From Ahaetulla prasina (taxonomy: Eukaryota > Chordata > Lepidosauria > Squamata > Colubridae): a DNA stretch of 64,000 bases. The translations under genes were made by a program, and so were the position numbers. Each line of letters begins with the position of its first letter. Position 1 is the stretch's first letter. Where the stretch lies: assembly GCF_028640845.1 (NCBI RefSeq), contig NC_080539.1:100714554-100778553 (forward strand). The letters are read 5' to 3'. The notes beneath the pieces were generated by a model. That model was not told the origin of the DNA. It worked only from the letters and a program-made list of their open reading frames with translations, and did no database searches. Below are positions 11,082-21,669 of this stretch, one piece after another.

Positions 11082-12235
11082 GAGTGAGGAACTAGAGATC
11101 AAATTGCCAACATACGCTGGATCATGGAGAAAGCTAGGGAGGTCCAGAAAAACATGTACTTCTGCTTCATTGACTATGCTAAAGCCTTTGATTGTGTGGA
11201 TCGCAACAAATTGTGGCAAGTTCTTAAAGAGATGGGAGTACCAGACTATCTTATTTGCCTCCTGAGAAACCTATATGCGGGTCAAGAAGCAACAGTGGGA
11301 ACTAGACATGGAACCACGGATTGGTTCAAAAATTGAGAAAGAAGTCCAGCCAGACTATATACTGTTGCCCTGCCTATTTAATTTATATGCAGAGCACATC
11401 ATGAGAAAGACAGGACTAGATGACTCAAAAGTTGGAATTAAGATTGTCGGGAAAAATATCAGCAACCTCAGATATGCAGATGATACCACTCTAATGGCAG
11501 AAAGCGAAGAGGAACTAAAGAGCCTCTTGATGCGAGTGAAGAAGGAGTGTGCAAAAGTTGGCTTGAAACTCAACATTAAGAAAACTAAGGTTCTAGCATC
11601 TGGCCCTCTCAATTCATGGCAAATAGATGAGGAAGAAACGGAGGTAGTGACAGATTTTATTTTCGTGGGCTCCAAGATGGGGACTGCAGCCAAGAAATTA
11701 AAAGATGCTTGCTCCTGAAGAGCTATGGCAAATCTAGAAAGCACACTAAAAAGCAGAGACATCACCCTGCCAACAAAAGTGCATATAGTAAATGCGATGG
11801 TTTTCCCAGTTGCAATGTATGGCTGTGAAAGTTGGACCATAAGAAAGGCTAAGTGCCAAAGAATTGAGGCATTTGAACTATGATGCTGGAGAAGACTCCA
11901 GCAAGTCCCTTAAACTGCAAGGCGATCAAACTGGTCAGTCCTAGAGGAGATCAACCCTGATTGCTCTTTAGAAGTACATGTCCTGAAGATGAAACTCAAA
12001 TATTTTGACCACCTAATGAGAAGGAAGGACTCACTGGAGAAGAGCCTAATTCTTGGAAAGATTGAGGGCAAAAGAAAAAGGGGACGATAGAGAACGAGGT
12101 GGCTGGATGGAGTCACTGAAGCAGTCGGCGTGAGCTTAAATGGACTCCAGAAGATGTAGAGGACAGGAAGGCCTGGAGGAATGTTGTCCATTGGGTTGCA
12201 ATGGGTCGGACACAACTTCACAACTAACAACAACA
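11082..12235 (+). mobile_element. BovB (RTE-clade) LINE, 5'-truncated, broken frames
   Basis: Translation in two frames gives a BovB reverse transcriptase: YFCFIDYAKAFDCVDRNKLW, LLRNLYAGQEATV, CLFNLYAEHIMRKTGLDDS, the catalytic YADD (11473-11484), LKLNIKKTKVLASGPLNSW and VVTDFIFVGSK, then MYGCESWT further on. It ends in the ACTAACAACAACAA tail. Frameshifts lie near 11280-11340 and after 11700, and stops follow. ATTTTGAGTGG stands directly outside both ends (11071-11081 and 12236-12246), an 11-bp target duplication that fixes the insertion boundaries. Inactive. Confidence 0.93.
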
Positions 12236-12246
12236 ATTTTGAGTGG

Positions 12247-13044
12247 CATGGGCAATATTGTCAAAAATTATTTTATTGATCGGCATTGATCTCATCTCTT
12301 TGCTTTACATTTTTAAACAATTTAAATTATACAAGAGAGTTGTACTGGCCAGGTAGAGCAATTCACATACCATAATGCATTATATTTTGGAGTACCAGCT
12401 TGAAAGCTTTCTCTCTCTATATACTTTATTCTCTTTGTAAATGTGGATGGAGCAATAGCCATCCAGCTGTCTTTGCACATCAAGCCTGACTAGTTAGGGC
12501 ATGAAGCCCAGCTGGTGGCATCTAAATTGTTGTATTTGCTGAAGTTTGTGAGTTAAGAGGATGTGCACTTTCTAATTTAGCCTTTGGTTGGAATAAAAGA
12601 TCTGACTTTATGAGCAACAGCATATAAATGATGCTTGGCATTTTCAGAATGGGTTTATTTATAGCTTGTTTATAAAGATTTTTTAAAATACATTTTAGTC
12701 CAGCTAATATTCTATTTAAATATAAATATATCAATAAAGGTTAAAAAATGAATCTGAAGGCAAATATATTTATATTGGTTAATTCATACTGAGCTGTGCT
12801 TAGGGGTAAGCAAAGTCTTACGATCTATTTGCAGTAATATTTGCAAAAGCAAACAATAAAATGTAAATATTAATTGTGTATTATACTGTTTAACATAAGA
12901 ATATTTCCTTTGTGTCATAGAGAGGCTTATCTTTTAAAAAGTCTTTCAGTAGTATAGATGATGATCTGGAGGTCCTGAGAATGATTTTCCCAAAATAGAT
13001 ATCCAAAAAATGGTAACACTGATTATTAGCACTGATCCAACATC
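12247..13044. other. No gene seen
   Basis: AT-rich DNA with no recognisable repeat or domain. Confidence 0.5.
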
Positions 13045-13235
13045 TCATTTGGAGATGGCAAGAAAGCCAGGTGAGTGACCTTGGGCCAGTCACTCTCTCT
13101 CAGCCCAACTCACTCCACAGAGGTGGTGCTGTGGGTAAAATAGGAAGAGGAAAGTATATTGGATATGTTCACCACCTTGAATTATTTGTAAAAATAATAA
13201 AAGGATACAAACAAACAAATAAATAAATATCCATA
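13045..13235 (+). mobile_element. tRNA-derived SINE, MIR/CORE-like body
   Basis: GTGACCTTGGGCCAGTCACT followed by CTCAGCCCAACTCACTCCACAG and a 3' part CACCTTGAATTATTTGTAAAAATAATAAAAGG with an AAAC/AAAT tail is characteristic of an amniote MIR-like SINE body. The tRNA head is degraded. Confidence 0.65.
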
Positions 13236-14903
13236 GTTGGGCAGCTGAGAATGTTGACCCTAACATTTCCAAACTAGTTACATTATTTATAGTAAGCATA
13301 TAGAATACTTAATTTGTTTTATTCTCAAAGTATGGTAGTTATAGATATATTGGAAACTAATTTTCTCAGAACACATTATTTTACATTGGCTTGGAATCAC
13401 TATCAGTATTTCTCGTGCCTCACATCGTATTTTTACTTCACAATCATTCTCCTAGAAATGTAAGAACAGAACAACCAGTTGTTGGTCTTGGGGTCCTTTT
13501 AGTTTCCTTTTAAATCATGAATCTGTTTATGTAAATAAATTGAATGGAATTCAAAGTGAAAGCACTCTCAGCTAGTCAAGTGATCTTTTTAGCTTCCTGA
13601 GAAAATAACCCTTCTCTGATTTTGATCTCTCGTCTATTTAAATAAAAACAAGTCTGTAAAAAAGAAAAACTGATCAGGATTTCAGAACACAAATGAGCTC
13701 CATCACTTTTCTTCATCTACTGTAGTACTGGTATTGGCAAAATCAGGATCAGATATATTATTTACTCTTTTCAAATAAAAAATCCCTTTGTTCGTTCTAA
13801 CAGAAATTTATGGCAGCCTTCAATAGCAATACTATTGCGGACATATTGGCGGAACATCTTAAAACATTATTCTAGAGCCCCTAGTTTATTCAAATAATCC
13901 TATCCTTTAATTTATTAAATAAAAATTAGAATATGAAATGGATACCAAGAAATACTGAGCTTAATTATCATTATTATTTTTGTCAGCTAATTGACATTGC
14001 CAACTGCTTGTTCTATTGTAAAATTTCTGGATTGGAAGGAGTCATGTTTGAGCATTTGGAGTTTATCCCATAGTCCAGTGTTGTTTGTTGAATCAATTGC
14101 TAATGACAGTTCAACAAAACAGCAAATATGTACTTGTCTATGAACTAATTCCTGCATTAGATGCTGCAGAATAAAGCCTTGATTTCTCACACTTCAGTTC
14201 TTTCAAAAGGCAGCACTTTGTTTTTAGTTCAGATTTAATGGCACTTTGAAAAAAATTAATTGGTATAAAGTAATCAAGCTGTACTTATCATGTCAGAGAT
14301 TAATTCATTGTATACTTGATCTCTTCAAAGGAAAAATATTGTTGCACTCTTACATATTAAGCCTTTATAAATAATATTTTTTTACATTTGTAAAATGTTA
14401 CCATACTGTTACCTTATTTAAACTCCTGTACGTATTTATTACTTTTCTGCATTTTTCTTTAATAAGGGTCTATTTTCCATGCATTCGTCCTAATACTTTT
14501 CTGGGTATACCTTCCCTAATGTACGCAATTTTATACATGTTTTTAATCTGTAAATAGCACTACAAATTTGGACAAATATAAATATCTAAATAGTAAGTAT
14601 ATACAAAAAAATAATCATATTTGATCAGGAATTGTGAATCAGTGATAGACCTCACTCAATCCTCCCTACGCATTCTTGCCATGAAAGATTTTTTTATCAC
14701 CATATAATAATTGTAAATTTGCAATGTGGCAGCATACCTTTTTGGAATTCAATATATATTCAAAAATATATAATGTTTCTACTTTAAGAGCAAGGGAGTA
14801 TATAGATTTTTGCCAGTTAGCAATCATGTAAGGTTAGGAAGAAAGTTGATATTGTACTATAATGTAATATAATGTAGATATGCACAATAAATAATTAGGT
14901 TTA
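13236..14903. other. AT-rich stretch, no gene seen
   Basis: Low complexity AT-rich DNA. No coding frame or repeat could be supported. Confidence 0.5.
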
Positions 14904-14916
14904 TATATTGTAAAGG

Positions 14917-15276
14917 GGGACGCGGTGGCTCAGGGGCTAGGACGTTGAGCTTGTTGATCGAAAGGTCGGCAGCTCGGCGGTTCGAATCCCTAGTGCTGCC
15001 ATGTAATGGGATGAGCTCCCGTTACTTGTCCCAGCTTCTGCCAACCTAGCAGTTTCGAAAGCACGTAAAAATGCAAGTAGAAAAAATAGGAACCATCTTT
15101 GGTGGGAAGGTAACAGTGTTCCGTGCGCCTTTGGCGTTGAGTCATGCCGGCCACATGACCACGGAGACGTCTTTGGACAGCGCTGGCTCTTTGGCTTTGA
15201 AACGGAGATGAGCACCGCCCCCTAGAGTCGGCAATGACTAGCACGTATGTGTGAGGGGAACCTTTACCTTTACCTT
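14917..15276 (+). mobile_element. Sauria-type SINE, full length, young
   Basis: A complete 360-bp tRNA-derived SINE. The head has an A-box-like TGGCTCAGGGGC and a perfect B box GGTTCGAATCC (14979-14989), the internal pol III promoter. The unrelated body follows, then a 3' tail ending in repeated CCTTTA, the tail type described for Sauria SINEs mobilised by BovB LINEs. TATATTGTAAAGG is repeated exactly on both sides (14904-14916 and 15277-15289), a 13-bp target duplication. The perfect duplication and intact B box suggest recent insertion. Confidence 0.93.
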
Positions 15277-15289
15277 TATATTGTAAAGG

Positions 15290-15635
15290 TATTGGTAATT
15301 TACATCATAAACAAAATCTGCCAAGGGAATTATACTTTATATATAAATTTTCCTTTTAAAATCCACATAGAAATTCAACAATTAAGCCTGTGACATCCTT
15401 GTTGTTACTGTATTTACTGATAACTTTTCAAATATTATGTTCCCTAAAATAGGTGCAGAAGATTATAAAGAGCCATTTTGAACTGGATTTATGAACCAAA
15501 TCATTTTACTTAGGACCATTATTCACTTGCATCTCAGATACCAACAGAGGTAAGAAAGTTACACTCTCCACCTATTACTTTTTCTTGTTAATCTATCTAC
15601 AGAGCAAAGTTTTCCTTTAAATAGGCTTTCTGAAG
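15290..15635. other. Spacer between two SINEs, nothing seen
   Basis: Unique-looking AT-rich DNA without frames or repeats. Confidence 0.5.
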
Positions 15636-16178
15636 TTAAAGGTTCCCCTTGCACATATGTGCTAGTCGTTCCTTTTTTATTTTATTTTATTTATTTTGTC
15701 ACAACAATATATATAAGCATCACATAAAAAGATTATATAGTATATAAACATATATATGAGGTAATATAAGGAAGTATAAGCATATATATATAAGAAGAAA
15801 AAAAGAAACAAGCAAACAATAGGACAGGAACAGTAGGCACGTTTGTGCTCTTATGCACGCCCCTTAAATTCCTGACTCTAGGGGGCGGTGTTCATCTCGG
15901 TTTCAAAGCCGAAGAGCTACCGCTGTCCGAAGATGTCTCCGTGGTCATGTGGCCGGCATGACTAAACAGCATGGAATGCTGTTACCTTCCCACCAAAGGT
16001 GGTCCCTATTTTTCTATTTGCATTTTTTATGTGCTTTCGAACTGCTAGGTTGGCAGAAGCTGGGACAAGTAACGGGAGCTCACTCCGTTATTCAGCACTA
16101 GGGATTCGAACCACTGAACTGCTGACCTTTCGATCAACAAGCTCAGCATCTTAGCCGCTGAACCACCCTGTCCCTTTT
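15636..16178 (-). mobile_element. Sauria-type SINE split by a LINE end
   Basis: The minus-strand SINE starts at AAAGGTTCCCCTTGC and is interrupted after GTGCTAGTCGTTCC. It resumes with GACTCTAGGGGGCGG near 15874 and ends near CCACCCTGTCCC. The B box is at 16102-16112 (reverse complement GGTTCGAATCC). The interruption is the LINE end annotated at 15673-15868. Confidence 0.9.
15673..15868 (-). mobile_element. 3' end of CR1-group LINE (family 2) nested in SINE
   Basis: It contains ACAATAGGACAGGAACAGTAG and GGCACGTTTGTGCTCTTATG, followed by CACGCCCCTT, the same 3' UTR found at 41.9, 45.5 and 61.5 kb. The AT-rich tail lies on the left, so it is on the minus strand. Only the 3' UTR inserted, and it splits the SINE in two. 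Confidence 0.88.
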
Positions 16179-17749
16179 CATGCCTTTACTCATGTTCAAA
16201 AATAAAACTCGCTATATCTGTATGTACAGTACAGTAATTATTACTGTTAATGAATGCATTCAGGAAACAAACTTTCTCTTTTTCAGTTGCAGCAGAAACC
16301 TATTACAAAACAAGTAAATTTTGGACATTCTTATTTTTTCTTTTGGTGTTCAGTGCTTATATGTAGACTTGTACAATTTTTGGAAATTTTGAAGTAACAG
16401 AAAAAGCTTCCCTTGCCCTCTCCACCCCACTCATGAGGTGGAGATGAAAAACCTGCACTGTGAAGCAAGAAACAGTTCACTGTGACCATAAGACCTGGGA
16501 AAAATGTGGTTTCTTTAATGGCTAGTTAAGTCACATAGAGTATGCCAGAATTACAAGGTGATGATTCAGAGTGTGTCCTGAAAATAACAAAACCTAAACA
16601 AATTTGTAATTCCCACAAACTGAGCTTTATGAAAATTGAGGTCAGTTTAAGGTTAGAATCAAGTGTTCTTTATAACCTTTTCCAGTGTAGAAATAAAGAT
16701 TGTGAGAGCTTATGGCTCATAATCAAACATTAATAGAGTGGGAAACCAAGATTTTCTGTAATCTCTGAAACAGTCTAAAGCATCTTTACCGCTGCCATTC
16801 TGCTTAAATGACTAATTTCTCTCTGCTTATAATCATCTTTCTTTTGGTTTGGTTATAAGTAGTAAAGTAGCATGTGATACCCAAAATTTATGCCAACTTT
16901 GAAGAGAAGCGTTACCCTGTTTAAGATCAAAGGTGGAATATTATCAAATCGGGGTGGTTCAGACACTTTCGTAAGATTGAATTGGAGATGGTTCCTCTCC
17001 AATTAAACCAGCATAGCCTGCAGGCACTGGATTTAGTCCTGAATTTGGCAGGATATAATATATACTTCTGCAAGTTATCTTATCACAAATTAATTCCCAA
17101 AAGTGTGCTGTTTTAAAAATGTAGTGGTATACTTTGCATTATCAGGATATATTATTTTTTTATATTAAAAAATGAAGATATTCTTGATGAGAACATCTTC
17201 AGAACTATTTGTAATTTTATTTAGCACAGCTAAATAAAATCTATGAGATCTTATTTTTTTCTTTCTATATTGCTCGTTGTTTCCAGATTTCACAAGAACA
17301 CACTGTATTCAACATCTGTTAGACTGACAGAAATATAGCCACTATGATTTGAAAAGTCTGGGCTGTGTGTATTCCCCCCTCCCCCGTTACAGACAGAAAG
17401 GATCCAAACGCATTTCCTTTTCCCCCCCCTCTGAATTCCTTCCTCTTAGATGAGAATATATTTTAAAAAATGATTTGTTTTCAAATTTGGAGTCTTTATT
17501 TTAATGTCTAGCATTGGATTTCAGCCTGAAGTAGGTAGCACAAACAAGTGTCCGATAGTTTTCTGTAAAGCCTAAAATTTGTGTGATTGCTTACTCCTGC
17601 CTGGCCTCAGATGGCTGATAAATATGATGTCCCAGGTTCACCCACCCCCAAGAAATCAGAATGTCTTCAAGTATATTTGGAGAGAGCGGGGTGGGGGTGG
17701 GAGGGAGGAGGAGGAGTGAGCATACGCTGAAAGGAAAGAATGGAAAACA
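16179..17749. other. No gene seen
   Basis: Short frames only. C- and G-rich runs occur around 17380-17430 and 17685-17720. Confidence 0.45.
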
Positions 17750-18540
17750 CATTAACATCCTATCTAAGCATTACATCCTGCCCTGGGTTGCTGTAGTGAT
17801 TGTCTGAAAAAGATAACGGAGCCGATGTTACCCCTCCCACTTCTTCTGAGAGTGCACATTGTTCTTAGGGAATGGATATTTAAATTCATGCAGTAACAGC
17901 GAGTGAGTACTATTTGAAAAAAAATGTAAACAAACACACAAGGCTGTTATTTTGAGGAATGTAATCCAGCCCCTGTCATGTTTAAACTTCCTGAAATGGC
18001 ACAGGCCGAAAAATCAATGGAGTTAATGATAATGTGCAAGGTTAGGGACAAATGCAAGGCTGGCTGGGCCATGCTGACAGAGCCATTATAGTGGAACAAC
18101 ATATGAAAGGGCTTTGAGCAACGTATTTCAGCTTTCATTAATGCTTGAGTTGTGGTCTTTCTGTGAATTGAGCCTTGTAGAGATGGAACTATTATATCTT
18201 TAGAAAATTCTGAATGATAATGAGTGGTCCACTAATGGCATGTATTATAACCCATCCAAGAGGCAAGCATATGCGTGCATTTGATAGGGCTAATTTAGGT
18301 TCTTGAGGTAGCATTGATATAATGGATACTGCTGTGCTTTGGAAAACAAAGGCTTAATTTCCATGAGGCAATTACGGTTATGCAATTTTTTCCAGTGAGA
18401 AAAAATGAGTATGTTCAAAAAGCTTGGTGTCTGATATAGGCGCTGGTGATAAACAGAAGCAGAAATTACAGCCAAACCTATATTGTTCCGAGCCTGTAAG
18501 TTAGACACTATAGAGGTAACTAAGTGGGATATTTTTTGTG
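17750..18540. other. Candidate conserved non-coding element
   Basis: About 800 bp without any repeat block, with balanced composition and several homeodomain-like TAAT cores (for example GTTAATGATAAT near 18021 and TTTCATTAATGC near 18135). It looks unlike the decayed AT-rich neighbours. This is suspicion from texture only; there is no ORF of note and no alignment. Confidence 0.25.
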
Positions 18541-19386
18541 CCCACCATCACAAGTGCATGATATTTGTCATGGCCAACAGAAATCAAAGGCACATTTTTA
18601 TACATTGTATAGACTTGACTGAACTTTAGCTTGGGTGATGTATTTTTTCCATACTGCAGGAGAATGCATTTTCTTGTGTGATTTATTTATTTATTAATAT
18701 CTAGTGACTAAAATATATGAAAGAACATAAGAAATGGCCTTTTCCTAAGTCAGACTTTTGTCTAACTATAGCTTGATGGTCACCTGAGTATTAGACAGAA
18801 GTTTTTGCCACCTTATGTGAAGACTCAAGGAGTTAGACTGAAATCTTTGGCATGCAGCAGAGATGCTTTACTGATGAATTGCAGTTATTTATTTATTTTT
18901 CTTTTTGCTTTATTTAATTTTTTTCAGTTTGTATGGAGGAAAAAAAAATCACTTATTGAAAATGAATAAATGCTTTTTTCTCTATATGAACTGAAAAAAT
19001 GTAAATAAATGTCAATGTAAATATAATGTAAAAAGCGTCTTGCATTTAAAATGGGGTTATCATGTGCATTCCAACGACCGCTAGGCCACTTGGTGGGAGC
19101 TAAGACTCTTACTTTCTCAAGACTTTCAGCGTTGTGTATCCTGATAGATTGCAGAACTCTGATTCAAAATGTTCTGGGTATACAATGATTCTCTGAGTAT
19201 TTTCCTTTGTCTTTTTTGGTAGAAAGTCAGGTTAAAAATATTTTAAGTAAATAAATTTAAATAAATGAATGTTTCTGACTGAGTTGATTAGCTCTGTCTG
19301 ATCTGTCCATGTGCTTTTGTTAACAGCATGAAACATGGGCAACAAAAACATGCTTTTCTGATGACATTTGATGCAATTATGTTGTC
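18541..19386. other. No gene seen
   Basis: AT-rich with short ATTT and AAAT runs. Nothing further supported. Confidence 0.45.
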
Positions 19387-19394
19387 ACATATGT

Positions 19395-19529
19395 CAGGGG
19401 TCTCCAACCTTGGTCTCTTTAAGACTTGTGGACTTCAACTCCCAGAGTTCCTCAGCCAGCTTTGCTGACTGAGAGACTCTGGGAGTTGAAGTCTACAAGT
19501 CTTAAAGGGACCAAGGTTGGAAACCCCTG
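19395..19529. mobile_element. Foldback hAT-type MITE, 135 bp
   Basis: The two halves are near-perfect reverse complements: CAGGGGTCTCCAACCTTGG at the left and CCAAGGTTGGAAACCCCTG at the right, with GACTTCAACTCCCAGAGT facing ACTCTGGGAGTTGAAGTC inside. ACATATGT (19387-19394) and ACATATGG (19530-19537) form an 8-bp duplication with one mismatch, as expected for hAT. No coding capacity. Confidence 0.92.
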
Positions 19530-19537
19530 ACATATGG

Positions 19538-20708
19538 AATACCTACAGTACGTGTAGGTAAATGCTTAAATCTAGGCAATACAGTATTCATCTTTTAATC
19601 AAAGTGGTTTGTACTTATTTTGAAAGTTTTCATGATGGTATTTTCTCCTATGCATAGCAAGTATGAGTTTGTAAAACATTTTTGTATTATTAGAACTTCT
19701 TGTAATAATTTCTGTGGAACTATTCTTAAAGTATGAAGTAGTCTTAAAGGTATGAAGAATTGCATCATGAGCATTTTTTATCCAAGTCTTAAAATCTGCC
19801 TAAACAAATTTTATGAACAATAATTGGTTATGGTTAGATACATTTTAATCTTCAGTGGAAAATGTAAAATACATGCAAGTAGTATTCCTCTGAAGACAAT
19901 TATATTGTGCTCTTTGACCTCCAGCTAAAACACAGATCGACAAAGAGAGTTTGAAGAAGGGTTATTTATTTGTTTGTTTTTTTGTTTGTTTTTTTATAAA
20001 CTGAATTCTTAGAATACTTCATTTTCATGGTTTCTTTATACAAAATAAAGCATTAAAATGGATTCTTCTGTGATTTCCAATAGTGTATCAATATTCAATG
20101 GTGACTAGATATGGGAAATTAAAGTAAAATAAATGCTTGGAATTGGGACCATATATACCTAAAAGTATATATATCTTGATTTTAGTGGAATCTATTTCCA
20201 TGTTTTAATATTTCATTTTCATACTAGCTTTCCAGAATTATTCCTGAAAGTAATTCTGTAATTCCAGTGGTATTACATGAACTAAAAACCAAACCTTAAC
20301 AGGACCATTCAGTTCATTAATGTTTATGTAGAATTTTGAATTATAACAACAGTGCTATATACATTGGCATATATTGAAAAAAGAGCCAGTTAGCTTTTGT
20401 GTGTTGATACAGTAGATTTACTTAGTATTCCTGTGTTTAGTGTGATGAAAATAAAGTAATTGAAATTGTAATAAAGACATTCAGTAAGGAGGTGTAAACT
20501 CTCCATTTTTCAGTGTCATGTATGAATGGATAAAAATGAATTGTAAGCAAAATTATTTAATGCAAGATAGTGTGATCTCTGAAACATCATGTCTAAACGA
20601 CAGATCAATTTAGGGAAATAATGAATGTGAATTTTTCCATTCATTTATATAAGTTTTTCATTATGTAACTACATCTAAGATGAAAAGTATGTCTTTCACA
20701 TCTTGTAC
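19538..20708. other. AT-rich stretch, no gene seen
   Basis: TTTG and TTTT runs occur near 19970-20000. No repeat family or frame supported. Confidence 0.45.
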
Positions 20709-20742
20709 GTACGTATGTATGTATGTATGTATGTATGTACAT
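20709..20742. repeat. (TATG)n microsatellite
   Basis: Uninterrupted TATG units, preceded by GTACGTAC and merging with ACATATGTACATATG before the SINE. Confidence 0.9.
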
Positions 20743-20752
20743 ATGTACATAT

Positions 20753-21076
20753 GGTGGTTTAGCGGTTAAGATGCTGGGCTTGTCAGCTGGAAAGCCAGCA
20801 GTTCAGGCTCAGGTTCGATGTGCCATGCGATGGGGTGAGCTCTTGTCCTTGCCCCAACTCTTGCCCAACTCCTCCTAGCAGTGTGAAAAATTACAAATGC
20901 AAGTAGGTAAATAGGTACCACGTTGGTGGGAAGGTAACAGTGCTCCATGCATCATGTTGACCACATGAAGTGGCAGAAATGTCTTCTAGAAGCATTGGCT
21001 CAATTGCTTTGAGCACCATCTCCGAGAGTCGGCAATGATTAGCACAGTAAAATTTGCAGGGACTCCTTTACCTTAC
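20753..21076 (+). mobile_element. Sauria-type SINE, old copy
   Basis: GGTGGTTTAGCGGTTAAGATGC is a tRNA-like head. The body has AATGCAAGTAGGTAAATAGG, GGTGGGAAGGTAACAG and GAGTCGGCAATGATTAGCAC, and the 3' end is GGGACTCCTTTACC. More diverged than the copy at 14.9 kb, with a mutated B box. Confidence 0.85.
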
Positions 21077-21095
21077 TTTTCACTTTCTGTCTACC

Positions 21096-21162
<67 letters not shown>

Positions 21163-21195
21163 AATCATCTATCTATCTACCCATCCATCCATCCA
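21096..21195. repeat. (ATCT)n microsatellite, GATA type, then (CATC)n
   Basis: About twenty ATCT units with one interruption, then CCATCCATCC. GATA/TATC repeats are the Bkm-type satellites that are abundant in snakes. Confidence 0.95.
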
Positions 21196-21202
21196 GTGAT
21201 TG

Positions 21203-21355
21203 GTTGCTACCGGTTCACCCTGGTTCGGGTGAACTGGTGGCGGTGGTGGGAGGCTCCGCCCACCCACGCGGATGTCATCAAATACGCTCTGCACATGCGC
21301 AGAAGCTTCTGTGCATGCGTAGATGTGGTGCATGCGTGAGCGAACCAGTAGCAAA
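21203..21355. mobile_element. Short TIR element (TACCGGTTC family)
   Basis: GTTGCTACCGGTTCA at the left faces GAACCAGTAGCAAA at the right (reverse complement TTTGCTACTGGTTC). The interior is CpG-rich (GCATGCGCAGAAGC). The start of a similar sequence is cut by the window edge at 63950. It sits between two microsatellites. No clear target duplication found. Confidence 0.6.
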
Positions 21356-21371
21356 GGTAAGTGAAACCCTG

Positions 21372-21666
<295 letters not shown>

Positions 21667-21669
21667 ATT

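Noticed and set aside
14917..15276. tRNA gene from A and B boxes
   Set aside because: The boxes belong to the tRNA-like head of a SINE. The downstream sequence does not form a cloverleaf and the BovB-type tail and target duplication show retroposition.
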